Shown here: positions 8,547 to 16,705 of the stretch, piece after piece | Layout of the letters: every line of letters begins with the position of its first letter | How positions within the stretch are numbered: the stretch's first letter is position 1 | The notes under the pieces: generated by a model | What the model was told of the DNA's origin: nothing | The model's input: the letters and a program-made list of their open reading frames with translations, nothing else | The model's database searches: none | From: an uncultured Dialister sp. | GTDB taxonomy: Bacteria; Bacillota; Negativicutes; Veillonellales; Dialisteraceae | Reading direction: 5' to 3' | DNA length: 57,707 bases | NCBI GenBank assembly: GCA_900547785.1 | Contig: URIB01000006.1 | Location: forward strand, 1-57,707 | Made by a program: the position numbers and the translations under genes

Positions 8547-9593
8547 ATGCCGTATGACGAGCAAACAGTCAAGGAACTACATGAATCTGAAGAAATCACC
8601 CCTTTAGGGATACAACTTGAAGTCAATGCGGAAATATTTACAACCATCCGCAATTTACTCCGTACGGTGCGGCAAGAGCGGGGTATACAGGAAGAGGATG
8701 ACGACCGTCTGATTCATTTATGGCGAAAAACAATTCGTGCCATGGCAAAAATTGAACTCCGCAAAGGTCACGGCATTTCTATGAATAAGCAAATTGAAAT
8801 GCTCAAAGAGGCCTATGCCATTGAAACGAAGTATACATCCGATCAGCTTTTCCTCCCTCAGCCCCAAGTCAAGGTGACAAAAGAATCCGTGGCGGAAGCA
8901 AGCAATTTTACTCCCGAAGAAATGAACGAGTTTTTCAATTCCACCGTATGGCCGTCCGTCACAAAAGGCAAAACCGGGAATCAGAATCAGCCCCTTGCTT
9001 TTATCATTGCCGGACAGCCGGGATCCGGAAAAACGCGTATGTCCTCTATGCTGATTGAAGAATATGACGGAAACATCATTCAATCCATGAGTGACAATTT
9101 CCGCGGATTCCATCCGCTGGCAAAAGAGCTGATGACAAAATACGGTCATTTTTGCAGTTATTTTACGATGGACCAGGGGAAACAGCTGTCCGATCTGACA
9201 ATGAAGAAAGCGGCAGAAGAGCGCTACCACATTCTCCAGGAGGGTTCTCTTGATAATGTAAAACACACGATGTCTTTGATTTCTTACTTGAAAGATAAAG
9301 GATATACGATTTGCGTCATGCTCAGGGCTTGCCCGAAAAAAGAAAGCTGGAAAGCCATTCACCAACTATTCTTGCAGCAAAAGCTCAAAGCCCCGGGATT
9401 GTCACGGCTGATTTCCAAGGAGTACCATGATAAAGCCTGCTTGTCATTTCTCTCGGCAACCAATGATCTGATCCAACAAAACCTGATGGACCGGCTGATT
9501 ATAAAAAGTCCGAAAGGTCTTCTCTACGACAGCGAGGATATGCCTACCGAACGAGTCAGCGACGTTCTTTCCTCACGAATGGTCAAACAATAA
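8547..9593 (+). CDS. Zeta-toxin-like kinase with N-terminal helical extension
   Basis: The C-terminal part (about residues 145-340) is a zeta/PezT-type kinase. It has a Walker A motif GQPGSGKT (156-163), the DNFRGFHP motif (183-190) that matches the zeta substrate Asp and Arg, and QEGS (231-234) in place of the usual EGT. Zeta proteins phosphorylate UDP-N-acetylglucosamine and so poison cell-wall synthesis. The first 140 or so residues are charged, helical and not part of the kinase. No separate epsilon/PezA antitoxin gene lies upstream: the preceding gene is cbiZ, 68 bp away with a promoter between. An in-cis inhibitory domain, as known for the EzeT type, would fit. Alternatively it is a non-toxic nucleotide or sugar kinase. 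It is monocistronic, bounded by its own promoter and terminator. Confidence 0.75.
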   Translation: MPYDEQTVKELHESEEITPLGIQLEVNAEIFTTIRNLLRTVRQERGIQEEDDDRLIHLWRKTIRAMAKIELRKGHGISMNKQIEMLKEAYAIETKYTSDQLFLPQPQVKVTKESVAEASNFTPEEMNEFFNSTVWPSVTKGKTGNQNQPLAFIIAGQPGSGKTRMSSMLIEEYDGNIIQSMSDNFRGFHPLAKELMTKYGHFCSYFTMDQGKQLSDLTMKKAAEERYHILQEGSLDNVKHTMSLISYLKDKGYTICVMLRACPKKESWKAIHQLFLQQKLKAPGLSRLISKEYHDKACLSFLSATNDLIQQNLMDRLIIKSPKGLLYDSEDMPTERVSDVLSSRMVKQ

Positions 9594-9619
9594 AGAGCAG
9601 CCGAAACTGCTCTTTTTTT
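9594..9619 (+). terminator. Rho-independent terminator after the zeta-like gene
   Basis: AGAGCAG (9594-9600), loop CCGAAA, CTGCTCT (9607-9613), then a run of T to 9619. Confidence 0.85.
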
Positions 9620-9633
9620 ATGAAAGGAAACTC

Positions 9634-10524
9634 ATGTGTTCTCTTGCTAAAGAAACGATTCTCCATATAGCCCGCTCTTTTTTACTGGATGCCGTCGGTA
9701 TAATGAGTTGTCCGGTGTCTCCTCTTTTACTGGAAAAATTGTCATCAAACGGTCCGGTGCCTTTTGTTCCCGAAGATATATGCCGCCGTATTTCCCCGGA
9801 AAATCTTCTGCCCGGAACCAAATCAATTATTGTTATTTTATTTCCTTATGCGTACCCCAAAGAAGAGCCTGCCAATATTGCCCTCTATGCAAGAACGAAA
9901 GATTACCACAAGATTGTCCGTTCCTACTTGGAAAAAATCATAGAAAAAACAAAAGAAATATACCCGGAAGAAGATTTTTATCCTATTGCGGACACATCTC
10001 CCTTAGCGGACAGATGGCTCGCTTATCAAGCCGGTCTCGGCTTTTTCGGAAAAAACCACTGTCTGATTCACCCTGTGTACGGCTCGTATTTTACCATCGG
10101 TTCCCTTTTAACGACCTTATCCCTTCCGCCGGATAAACCGATTCTTTCCGACTGCGGAGATTGCAGCCGCTGTATAGATGCCTGCCCCGGAAAGTGCCTC
10201 ACCCCCGAAAAATTTAATCCTTGGCAGTGCAAATCTTATTTGACACAAAAAAAGGAGCCGCTCACCCCTGATGAAGAAAAAATCATCCGGAAAACGCCTC
10301 TGATTTTCGGATGCGACGAGTGTCAGAAATATTGTCCTTTCAATGAAAACGCCAAGCTTTCTCCTCTTCCGGAAATGCGGCAGGACCGGATTCCCATTCT
10401 TTCCGAAAATCAAATTTCTTCTCTGTCGAACCGGGGGTTTCTTAAGCAATATAAAGATTATGCTTTTTCCTGGCGGGGAAAACAGGTTCTTCTCCGGAAT
10501 ATGGATATCATAGAAAAAAAATAA
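9634..10524 (+). CDS. queG: Epoxyqueuosine reductase QueG
   Basis: QueG carries out the last step of queuosine synthesis, reducing epoxyqueuosine to queuosine in the anticodon of tRNAs. It needs cobalamin and two [4Fe-4S] clusters. Here the ferredoxin-like cysteine groups are CGDCSRCIDACP (174-185) and CDECQKYCP (227-235). The upstream ADTSPLADRWLAYQAGLGFFGKN region (120-141) contains the conserved catalytic Asp and the glycine-rich segment of the family. At 296 residues it is on the short side and lacks the C-terminal HEAT extension of longer homologues. AAAGGA is placed 6 nt before the ATG, and the gene begins only 14 nt after the preceding terminator. It is a second cobalamin-linked gene near cbiZ and the riboswitch. 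Confidence 0.9.
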   Translation: MCSLAKETILHIARSFLLDAVGIMSCPVSPLLLEKLSSNGPVPFVPEDICRRISPENLLPGTKSIIVILFPYAYPKEEPANIALYARTKDYHKIVRSYLEKIIEKTKEIYPEEDFYPIADTSPLADRWLAYQAGLGFFGKNHCLIHPVYGSYFTIGSLLTTLSLPPDKPILSDCGDCSRCIDACPGKCLTPEKFNPWQCKSYLTQKKEPLTPDEEKIIRKTPLIFGCDECQKYCPFNENAKLSPLPEMRQDRIPILSENQISSLSNRGFLKQYKDYAFSWRGKQVLLRNMDIIEKK

Positions 10525-10555
10525 AAGGGCTGTTCACAAAAAGTACAGCCCTTTT
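10523..10555. terminator. Bidirectional terminator between queG and polC
   Basis: AAAAGGGCTGT (10523-10533) and ACAGCCCTTTT (10545-10555) form an 11-bp stem with A and T tails on the two sides. It serves both convergent genes. Confidence 0.85.
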
Positions 10556-10569
10556 ATATATACCTTTCT

Positions 10570-13500
10570 TCAGAAAGAAAACAGATTGATTTGCTCTTCC
10601 TCAGGCATTCCGGTAAGCATGCCCATTTCTTCCATGGATTCAACAATACTCTGTGTTACCTTTCCCCGCTTTTTCAAATCTTCTTTGGACGTAAAAGGAT
10701 TTTCTTTTCTTGCTTCTACAATCTCTGCAGCCACCGTATTTCCTAATGCAGGAATACAGTTAAACGGCGGCCTAAGAGCACCGTCTTCCATTAAAAATTG
10801 TGTGGCATCGGATTTTTCTAAATCAACAGGCAAAAACTTGAGTCCCCGGAGGTACATTTCCGCCGCTACTTCCAAAACGGTGGCTTGTCCCTTTTCCACC
10901 GCCGTCGGATGCGGAACGGAATTGATTCTTGCCAGTTCCGCTTTTTGCGCTTCCAATCCTTTTAAAATCACGGCGGCATTAAATGCCCCCTCGGCACGGA
11001 TACTGAAGTAGGCCGCATAATAAGCGAGCGGATAATACACTTTGAACCAGGCGATTCTGAATGCCATCATGACATATGCCACCGCATGCGCTCTTGGAAA
11101 CAGATAAGATATTTTCAGGCAGGAGTCGATAAACCATTGGGGGATTTTAGCCTCTTTCAATTTCGCCAGATTGTTGGAATCCCCTTTTTCAAGACCTTTC
11201 CCTTTACGGACATTTTCCATAACTTTAAAAGAAACCAGCGGGTCCACACCGTGAGCAATCAGATAATTCATAATGTCATCACGGGTGGAAATCGCTTCTT
11301 CCAATTTGACCTGCCCCGAAGTAATTAAATCTCTCGCATTATTGAGCCACACGTTTGTCCCGTGGGAGAATCCGGAAATACGAACCAGTTCGGAGAAATT
11401 TTTCGGCCGCGTATCTTCCAGCATGCCCCTGACAAAAGCCGTACCGTATTCCGGAAGTCCGATGGCTCCTACGGTAATTCCTTTATTTCCTATTACATCT
11501 TTTAATTGCTCCGCTGTCAGCCCCAATGCTTCGGGCGAGCAGAAAAGCGATAACGTCTTTTTATCATTAAACGGAATATGGAGCGGATCAACCCCCGTCA
11601 AATCCTGAAGCATACGAATCACTTTGGGATCGTCGTGCCCCAGTATATCAAGTTTCAGCATACGCCCTGAAATGGAATGATAATCAAAATGGGTGGTAAT
11701 CGTTCCGGGTATTTTATTTCCGTCTTCATCTTTAATCCATTTTTTATTCGCCGCGTATTGCAGAGGCGTGAAATTGTGGATATCCATATCACGGGGACAA
11801 ACCATAATCCCCGCCGGATGTTGCCCTGTCGTCCGTTTGACACCGGCCACTCCGGCAGATAATTTTTCTATAAAAATATCATTGAACGTCAGTCCTCTAT
11901 TTTCCGCATAGTGTTTTACAAAACCGAATGCCGTCTTATCCTGAATCCCCGCAATGGTTCCTGCACGGAATACATTATCCCGGCCGAACAGTTCTTCTGT
12001 GTATTTATGAGCCACTGCCTGGTCATCGCCGGAAGAAAAATTCAAATCAATATCGGGGACCTTATCTCCGTCAAATCCTAAAAATACGGCAAAAGGAATA
12101 TCATGCCCGTCTTTATTCAAAGCATGTCCGCATTGGGGACAGTCTTTATCTGGTAAATCAAATCCGCCGCCTACCGATCCGTCAGTAAAAAAATGATTCC
12201 ACCGGCAAGACGGACAAACATAATGGGGCGGCAGAGGATTGACTTCCGTGATGCCCGACATAGTCGCCGCAAACGAAGATCCGACAGAACCGCGGGAACC
12301 GACCAGATATCCTCTGTCGTTGGAGTGTTTCACCAGCTTATGGGCGATATAATAAAGCACGCCATAGCCGTGATTAATAATGGGCGTCAATTCCAAAGCA
12401 AGACGATCCTCTACAATTTTAGGCAACGGTTCTCCGTAAATTTCTTTCGCCTTTGTATAGCACATCTCTTCAAATTTTTCATCCGCTCCTGCAATTTTCG
12501 GATTATATGATTTCCATTCTTCCGCAAGCGGTTCTATCGTTTCGCATTGTTCCCCGATCCGTCTTGTGTTGGTCACAACAATTTCAAACGCTTTTTCTTC
12601 CGGCAGATAGTTAAACTCATCGAGCATTTCCCGCGTCGTCCGTAAATACACCGGCGGGTGGGATTCTATTTTCCCCGGCTTTTCCCAGTTGGAGAGCAAA
12701 ATATCTCTGCTTCTTGCATACTCGGCAAATAAATAGTGGGCATCGGAAGTGGCGCAAACGGGAATCCCCGTCTTTTCTCCGATTTCAATCACTTTTTTAT
12801 TTAAATTCTGCAAATCTTTTTTGGTTTTAATATCGGAATACCGGTCTTCATAAAGAAGAAATTCATTATTTTCCAAAGGCTGGACTTCCAGATAATCGTA
12901 AAATCCGGCTTTTTTTATCAGATCTTCCTCACTTTCTTTCTGCAAAACCGCCTGAAAAAACTCACCCACCACGCAAGCTGAGCCATAAATCAGTCCTTCT
13001 CTGAATTCTTCCAGTACGGGCCGGGGAAGCAACGGTCGTTTTTTATAATACTTGATGTGGGAAAGAGTAATCATGCGGTATAAATTACGGAGTCCCGTCA
13101 TATTTTTAGCAAGAATAATGATATGGTAGTATCTTTGCCGATCCGTATCTGCATCTTTAGGGATATCGTCAATCAGATACCCCTCCATGCCGTAAATAAC
13201 TTTTTGCTTGTATTTAGCTGCCAATTCCTGAATTTTCGGAAAAGCCTGGATTACACCGTGATCGGTAATGGCAATGGCGGGATGTTTCCATTTGGCGGCC
13301 GTTTTAATGACTTCTTCATTATCAATCAACCCGTCAAGACTCATTTTCGTATGCAAATGAAGTTCCACCCGCGGCGTAGGATGATTATCTTCATGCGGAA
13401 TGACAACCGTTTCTCCTTTTTCCATCTGTAAAATATTTAAAACCAGTCCTCCCGTGTACTTATCAAGCTGCACGTTGCCCCGTACTTTCATGACCGCCCC

Positions 13501-14223
13501 TTTTTTGATGCCTGCCAGTGCTTTGCTTTCTTCCATTCGGTCAAAAAATTTCTTGCAAAGAACCCCGTCTGTTTCATCGGCTATTTTCATCGTGAAAATG
13601 GCACGGTTTCCATGAAGCTCACGGATTTCCGAATCAATCACCGTACCTTGGATCACAATGCCGGCCACCTCTTCTTTAATGGTATTCATATCCGACACTT
13701 TGCCCTTGATCCTGCCTTTCCCTATAAGAACGGATGTGCCGGGCCCGGATTTTTCTTGTACTGCAAAAGCGGACGCCGGAAGCACGCTCGTTAATTCCGG
13801 AAGTCCCTGTATCGGCGTATACGCATCGGATGTTGATTTTTTCTTTTCTTTTTCTTCAGGCGGCAGCGTTGCTAAAGCGGACTGTATATCATCCGGAGTG
13901 GGGAAATTAAATCCTTCCGGATTTCCGTCTTCCGGCAAAGGAATTTCCTTTTCTCTCTCATCAAATGCCGCCATGCTTTCTTCTAATTCATTTTCAGGAC
14001 GCACGACCTTGTCTATCTTAGAGGGAAATACTTCCTCTCCCACTTCTTTTCCGTTGATATAAATATGAACAAGACAGCTAATTTCATCGGACATTTCCTG
14101 TAAAACCCGCAAAGCCGCCGCTCCATCATCGGCCTGTATATACCAGGAATGACTTTCTGTATCCACTTCCATCAATGTAATGACCGCATTTTCTTTTCTT
14201 GCCCGCAAGCGGTACTTTCCCAT
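10570..14223 (-). CDS. polC: DNA polymerase III alpha subunit, PolC type, lacking the inserted exonuclease domain
   Basis: This is the replicative polymerase of the Gram-positive PolC class. The order of domains is an N-terminal region, an OB-fold (about 185-270), a PHP domain, then the polymerase palm and fingers. The PHP domain has HLHTKMS (289-295), ITDHG (319-323) and SDAH (493-496). Also seen are the glycine-rich VGSRGSVGSS (641-650), a zinc site CPSC/CPQC (670-673, 695-698), and the catalytic Asp pair in VPDIDLNF (D724, D726). It has 1217 residues against about 1440 in Bacillus. The missing part is the DEDD 3'-5' exonuclease that normally interrupts the PHP domain: GMEGYLIDD (345-353) continues within about a dozen residues into YYHIIILAKN (365-374), with no DxET, Exo II or Exo III motif. 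GGAGG stands 7 nt before the ATG. It ends the vanW-polC part of the minus-strand cluster. Confidence 0.93.
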   Translation of the reverse strand: MGKYRLRARKENAVITLMEVDTESHSWYIQADDGAAALRVLQEMSDEISCLVHIYINGKEVGEEVFPSKIDKVVRPENELEESMAAFDEREKEIPLPEDGNPEGFNFPTPDDIQSALATLPPEEKEKKKSTSDAYTPIQGLPELTSVLPASAFAVQEKSGPGTSVLIGKGRIKGKVSDMNTIKEEVAGIVIQGTVIDSEIRELHGNRAIFTMKIADETDGVLCKKFFDRMEESKALAGIKKGAVMKVRGNVQLDKYTGGLVLNILQMEKGETVVIPHEDNHPTPRVELHLHTKMSLDGLIDNEEVIKTAAKWKHPAIAITDHGVIQAFPKIQELAAKYKQKVIYGMEGYLIDDIPKDADTDRQRYYHIIILAKNMTGLRNLYRMITLSHIKYYKKRPLLPRPVLEEFREGLIYGSACVVGEFFQAVLQKESEEDLIKKAGFYDYLEVQPLENNEFLLYEDRYSDIKTKKDLQNLNKKVIEIGEKTGIPVCATSDAHYLFAEYARSRDILLSNWEKPGKIESHPPVYLRTTREMLDEFNYLPEEKAFEIVVTNTRRIGEQCETIEPLAEEWKSYNPKIAGADEKFEEMCYTKAKEIYGEPLPKIVEDRLALELTPIINHGYGVLYYIAHKLVKHSNDRGYLVGSRGSVGSSFAATMSGITEVNPLPPHYVCPSCRWNHFFTDGSVGGGFDLPDKDCPQCGHALNKDGHDIPFAVFLGFDGDKVPDIDLNFSSGDDQAVAHKYTEELFGRDNVFRAGTIAGIQDKTAFGFVKHYAENRGLTFNDIFIEKLSAGVAGVKRTTGQHPAGIMVCPRDMDIHNFTPLQYAANKKWIKDEDGNKIPGTITTHFDYHSISGRMLKLDILGHDDPKVIRMLQDLTGVDPLHIPFNDKKTLSLFCSPEALGLTAEQLKDVIGNKGITVGAIGLPEYGTAFVRGMLEDTRPKNFSELVRISGFSHGTNVWLNNARDLITSGQVKLEEAISTRDDIMNYLIAHGVDPLVSFKVMENVRKGKGLEKGDSNNLAKLKEAKIPQWFIDSCLKISYLFPRAHAVAYVMMAFRIAWFKVYYPLAYYAAYFSIRAEGAFNAAVILKGLEAQKAELARINSVPHPTAVEKGQATVLEVAAEMYLRGLKFLPVDLEKSDATQFLMEDGALRPPFNCIPALGNTVAAEIVEARKENPFTSKEDLKKRGKVTQSIVESMEEMGMLTGMPEEEQINLFSF

Positions 14224-14238
14224 GTATGAACCTCCAAG

Positions 14239-15678
14239 CTACCGCAAAGGAATCTCTTTCCCGCCGGTATTCTTTTTTATCTTCGGTTGATTTTTTACTG
14301 CTTTTGATTCGCCTTGCGCCTTCTTTTTTCCCTTACCCTTTTCTTCCTTTTTTTGTTTCTTCGGATCTTTGTTATACGTAATCACCGTATCTACAGGCTC
14401 ATAATAAGACTCAAAAGTGTTCTGATAAATTCTTCCGTCCGCCCACCGGGCATATTGCAAAATCCCTGCAGAATAGCCTTCATGTCCATATTCCACAGTC
14501 TTGTCTTCCTTTTGCGAAGAATCTACCTTCTCAACGGTTTTAAAAGGGATCACATCGGAATGCTGCAATAAAATTTCCGCCGTTTGCGGCTTATCCGTCC
14601 GGTCTCCCAAAATATAGCAGGTAAGTTCTCCGGAAGCATACACGGTGTAAATATAAACCGGGTTTTTAAAAGCGTTGATGAAACAAAAATCAAGATACCC
14701 GAAAGAAACAGTGGCATCCTGCCCTATAGGGACGTAAGATACGGGTGAAAAATGAGAAGTTCTTTCCGTCACGGGAAGTCCCGCCAACATCACCGCATTA
14801 AAAAGCGTCGTACTCGTCTGGCACACGCCGCCGCCGTATCCCGGCTCCAGTTTGCCGTCTACAATCACCGGAGCCTCTAAATATCCATGCTCCGGTGACC
14901 TTGTTCCTGTTGTATTGTTGTAAGAAAATCCCGCTCCCGGTTCTATAACCACTTCGCTGATTGCCCGGGCGGATAATTCTATGTTTCTGCTCCTGTTCGG
15001 TGATAAGCTGAAATATGTCGTGTATTGTCCCAAAACAGTATTAAATTTTTGTGCCTTTTCCATCGTCAAATCAGGCTGCTTTTCTTCGGATACGGGAATT
15101 TCTATTGCTTTCTGATCGGCTCCGGTGATGAACTCTTCCACCAGCCGTGCCAATTTTTCTTTATCCACCTTCATATAAGGACTGCCGCCGGCAAAGGTGA
15201 CCGTCCCGTCATTATGAAAAACAGGCTTCGCATTTTCCGCCGGCTTTCCATATTTCTCCGACAGTGCGGCCGCTTTTTCTTCGATAAGTCCCCTGTCATA
15301 CACGAGAGGGCTGCGTTCTGTATTTCCCGAAATCAATGTTTTCCAACGTACCGCCCAGTCGGAAAGCATCTGACCGCTCTTCCCCAATGACAATAGATCG
15401 TCCGGGCTACTTTCATCATAATGTACTTTGAGCTCCGCCATGGACCATTCTTCTTTGACATTTCCATGATTCAGCAAAATCTTTTTATGCGCCAGTTCTT
15501 TATTTTTCTCCCTGATGAGATTTATCAGCTCTTCTCTTGTCATGCCGCCCGCACTTTGCCCGTTCAAACGCACTCCCGGTATGACAGCATCCTGTTTTGT
15601 CCATAGAAAAGGTGCCATTCCGATTGCCACTGCTCCGGCAATCACAGCACCTCCCAGCCATATTTTCAATCTTTTCAA
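14239..15678 (-). CDS. VanW family protein with peptidoglycan-binding-like domain
   Basis: The 479-residue protein starts with a TTG codon (AAGGGG six nt upstream) and has one N-terminal membrane anchor at about residues 7-27, so most of it lies outside the membrane. The middle (about 60-200) resembles the putative peptidoglycan-binding domain usually found before VanW. The VanW domain follows, with EPGAGFSYN, GGGVCQTSTTLFNA and a TSHFSPVSYVPIGQDATV-type stretch. The tail is Lys-rich and low in complexity. VanW proteins occur widely outside vancomycin clusters and their biochemical role is not settled, so this should not be read as glycopeptide resistance. It lies 15 bp upstream of polC and just after holA, in the same orientation. 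Confidence 0.85.
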   Translation of the reverse strand: MKRLKIWLGGAVIAGAVAIGMAPFLWTKQDAVIPGVRLNGQSAGGMTREELINLIREKNKELAHKKILLNHGNVKEEWSMAELKVHYDESSPDDLLSLGKSGQMLSDWAVRWKTLISGNTERSPLVYDRGLIEEKAAALSEKYGKPAENAKPVFHNDGTVTFAGGSPYMKVDKEKLARLVEEFITGADQKAIEIPVSEEKQPDLTMEKAQKFNTVLGQYTTYFSLSPNRSRNIELSARAISEVVIEPGAGFSYNNTTGTRSPEHGYLEAPVIVDGKLEPGYGGGVCQTSTTLFNAVMLAGLPVTERTSHFSPVSYVPIGQDATVSFGYLDFCFINAFKNPVYIYTVYASGELTCYILGDRTDKPQTAEILLQHSDVIPFKTVEKVDSSQKEDKTVEYGHEGYSAGILQYARWADGRIYQNTFESYYEPVDTVITYNKDPKKQKKEEKGKGKKKAQGESKAVKNQPKIKKNTGGKEIPLR

Positions 15679-15692
15679 TGTTATCCCCTTTT

Positions 15693-16697
15693 CTAAGTCT
15701 TATGATGTAAACAAAACCGGAGAAGCAGATCTTTTAAAGTATCATTTTCCCCCTGGCGAAGCGCCATTTGATAATGGAAGAGACCGAGTAAAAACTTTTC
15801 CGCTTCTTCTTCCGTTACTTTCGCGGCATCTTTTAATAAATTCTGCCATGCCCACCGGTTCCGTATGTCCAGCTTTTTTTGCATCTCTTGCAGAGACGCA
15901 TGATTTCTTTGCAATTCTTTCAGTATTTTTATTTTCCTGAAACGGGACGCCAAAAAACCGACATTCTTTATCGTTTCCCCCGGGTTCCGGAAAACCCGGT
16001 CCGCTCTCTGAAGCACCAAGTCTGCCCGCCGGGACAGCAAGGCGTCGGTAAAGCGAAATATGCCCTGATCCATATAATCGGGAAGTGCCGCTTCTAAAAG
16101 TTTTTTGGAAATCTTCGGATTTTCTCCGGCCATTAATATAATCTTATCACATTCCGTTTCCAAAAGCGGCAAAGAAAGCGTTTCCCACGAACCGAGAACT
16201 TCTTCCAAATAGGCTCCGGCCTCCGGTTCCGGATATTTTCCTTTTTCCGCAAGAAGCCGGATCATGCGGGAAGCCCCCTCTTTGGGTTTGAGCAACGCGC
16301 ATTCTTCAGAAAGGCATAGAGACAACAATTCTTTTACCGGTTTTATTCTTTTATCTAACGAGCCTTCCACAATAAATATAGCAAGTGTATCGGAGGGTAA
16401 GTCTTTCAAAAACGTCAAAAAATCGGCAAATTCTTTTTCTTCTTTTTCATTTCTTATCACTCTTTTTAAAAAAAGAGGATTTTGAATCACTACTGCGGTT
16501 TTTGAAAAAAATAAGGACTGTCCTCCTAACGTATTTTTACAGACTTCATAATTTCCGGGCGACTCTAAAACATGGATATCCGGTCTTTCCTCTTTAAAAT
16601 ATTTTTTTACCGCCTCTCCCTTACAAAGACTGATCGACACCGGATCATCTCCATAAAAAAGCCGCAGATTTTCTTTTTTTTCACTTTGTATTCCCAT
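15693..16697 (-). CDS. holA: DNA polymerase III delta subunit HolA
   Basis: HolA is the clamp-loader subunit that opens the beta sliding clamp. The product (334 residues) begins MGIQSEKKENLRLFYGDDP and shows the delta pattern: an early LFYGDDP in place of the P-loop, the AVVIQNPLFL segment, TLAIFIVEG with KRIKPVKELL, and a C-terminal helical domain ending in a FHYQMALRQG-type helix. The open frame extends back to 16739 inside comEC, but the ATG at 16697 has GGGAG directly upstream and leaves an 8-bp gap after comEC, so that start is chosen. It sits in the common comEA-comEC-holA order. Confidence 0.85.
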   Translation of the reverse strand: MGIQSEKKENLRLFYGDDPVSISLCKGEAVKKYFKEERPDIHVLESPGNYEVCKNTLGGQSLFFSKTAVVIQNPLFLKRVIRNEKEEKEFADFLTFLKDLPSDTLAIFIVEGSLDKRIKPVKELLSLCLSEECALLKPKEGASRMIRLLAEKGKYPEPEAGAYLEEVLGSWETLSLPLLETECDKIILMAGENPKISKKLLEAALPDYMDQGIFRFTDALLSRRADLVLQRADRVFRNPGETIKNVGFLASRFRKIKILKELQRNHASLQEMQKKLDIRNRWAWQNLLKDAAKVTEEEAEKFLLGLFHYQMALRQGENDTLKDLLLRFCLHHKT

Positions 16698-16705
16698 TTT
16701 TCTCC

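Noticed and set aside
8718..9365. 215-codon minus-strand frame opposite the zeta-like gene, a possible antisense antitoxin
   Set aside because: It has Cys/His/Phe-rich shadow composition and no ribosome site, and the plus frame has clear kinase motifs.
14239..15678. VanW as a glycopeptide-resistance determinant
   Set aside because: No other van genes are present; VanW-domain proteins are widespread housekeeping-type envelope proteins.
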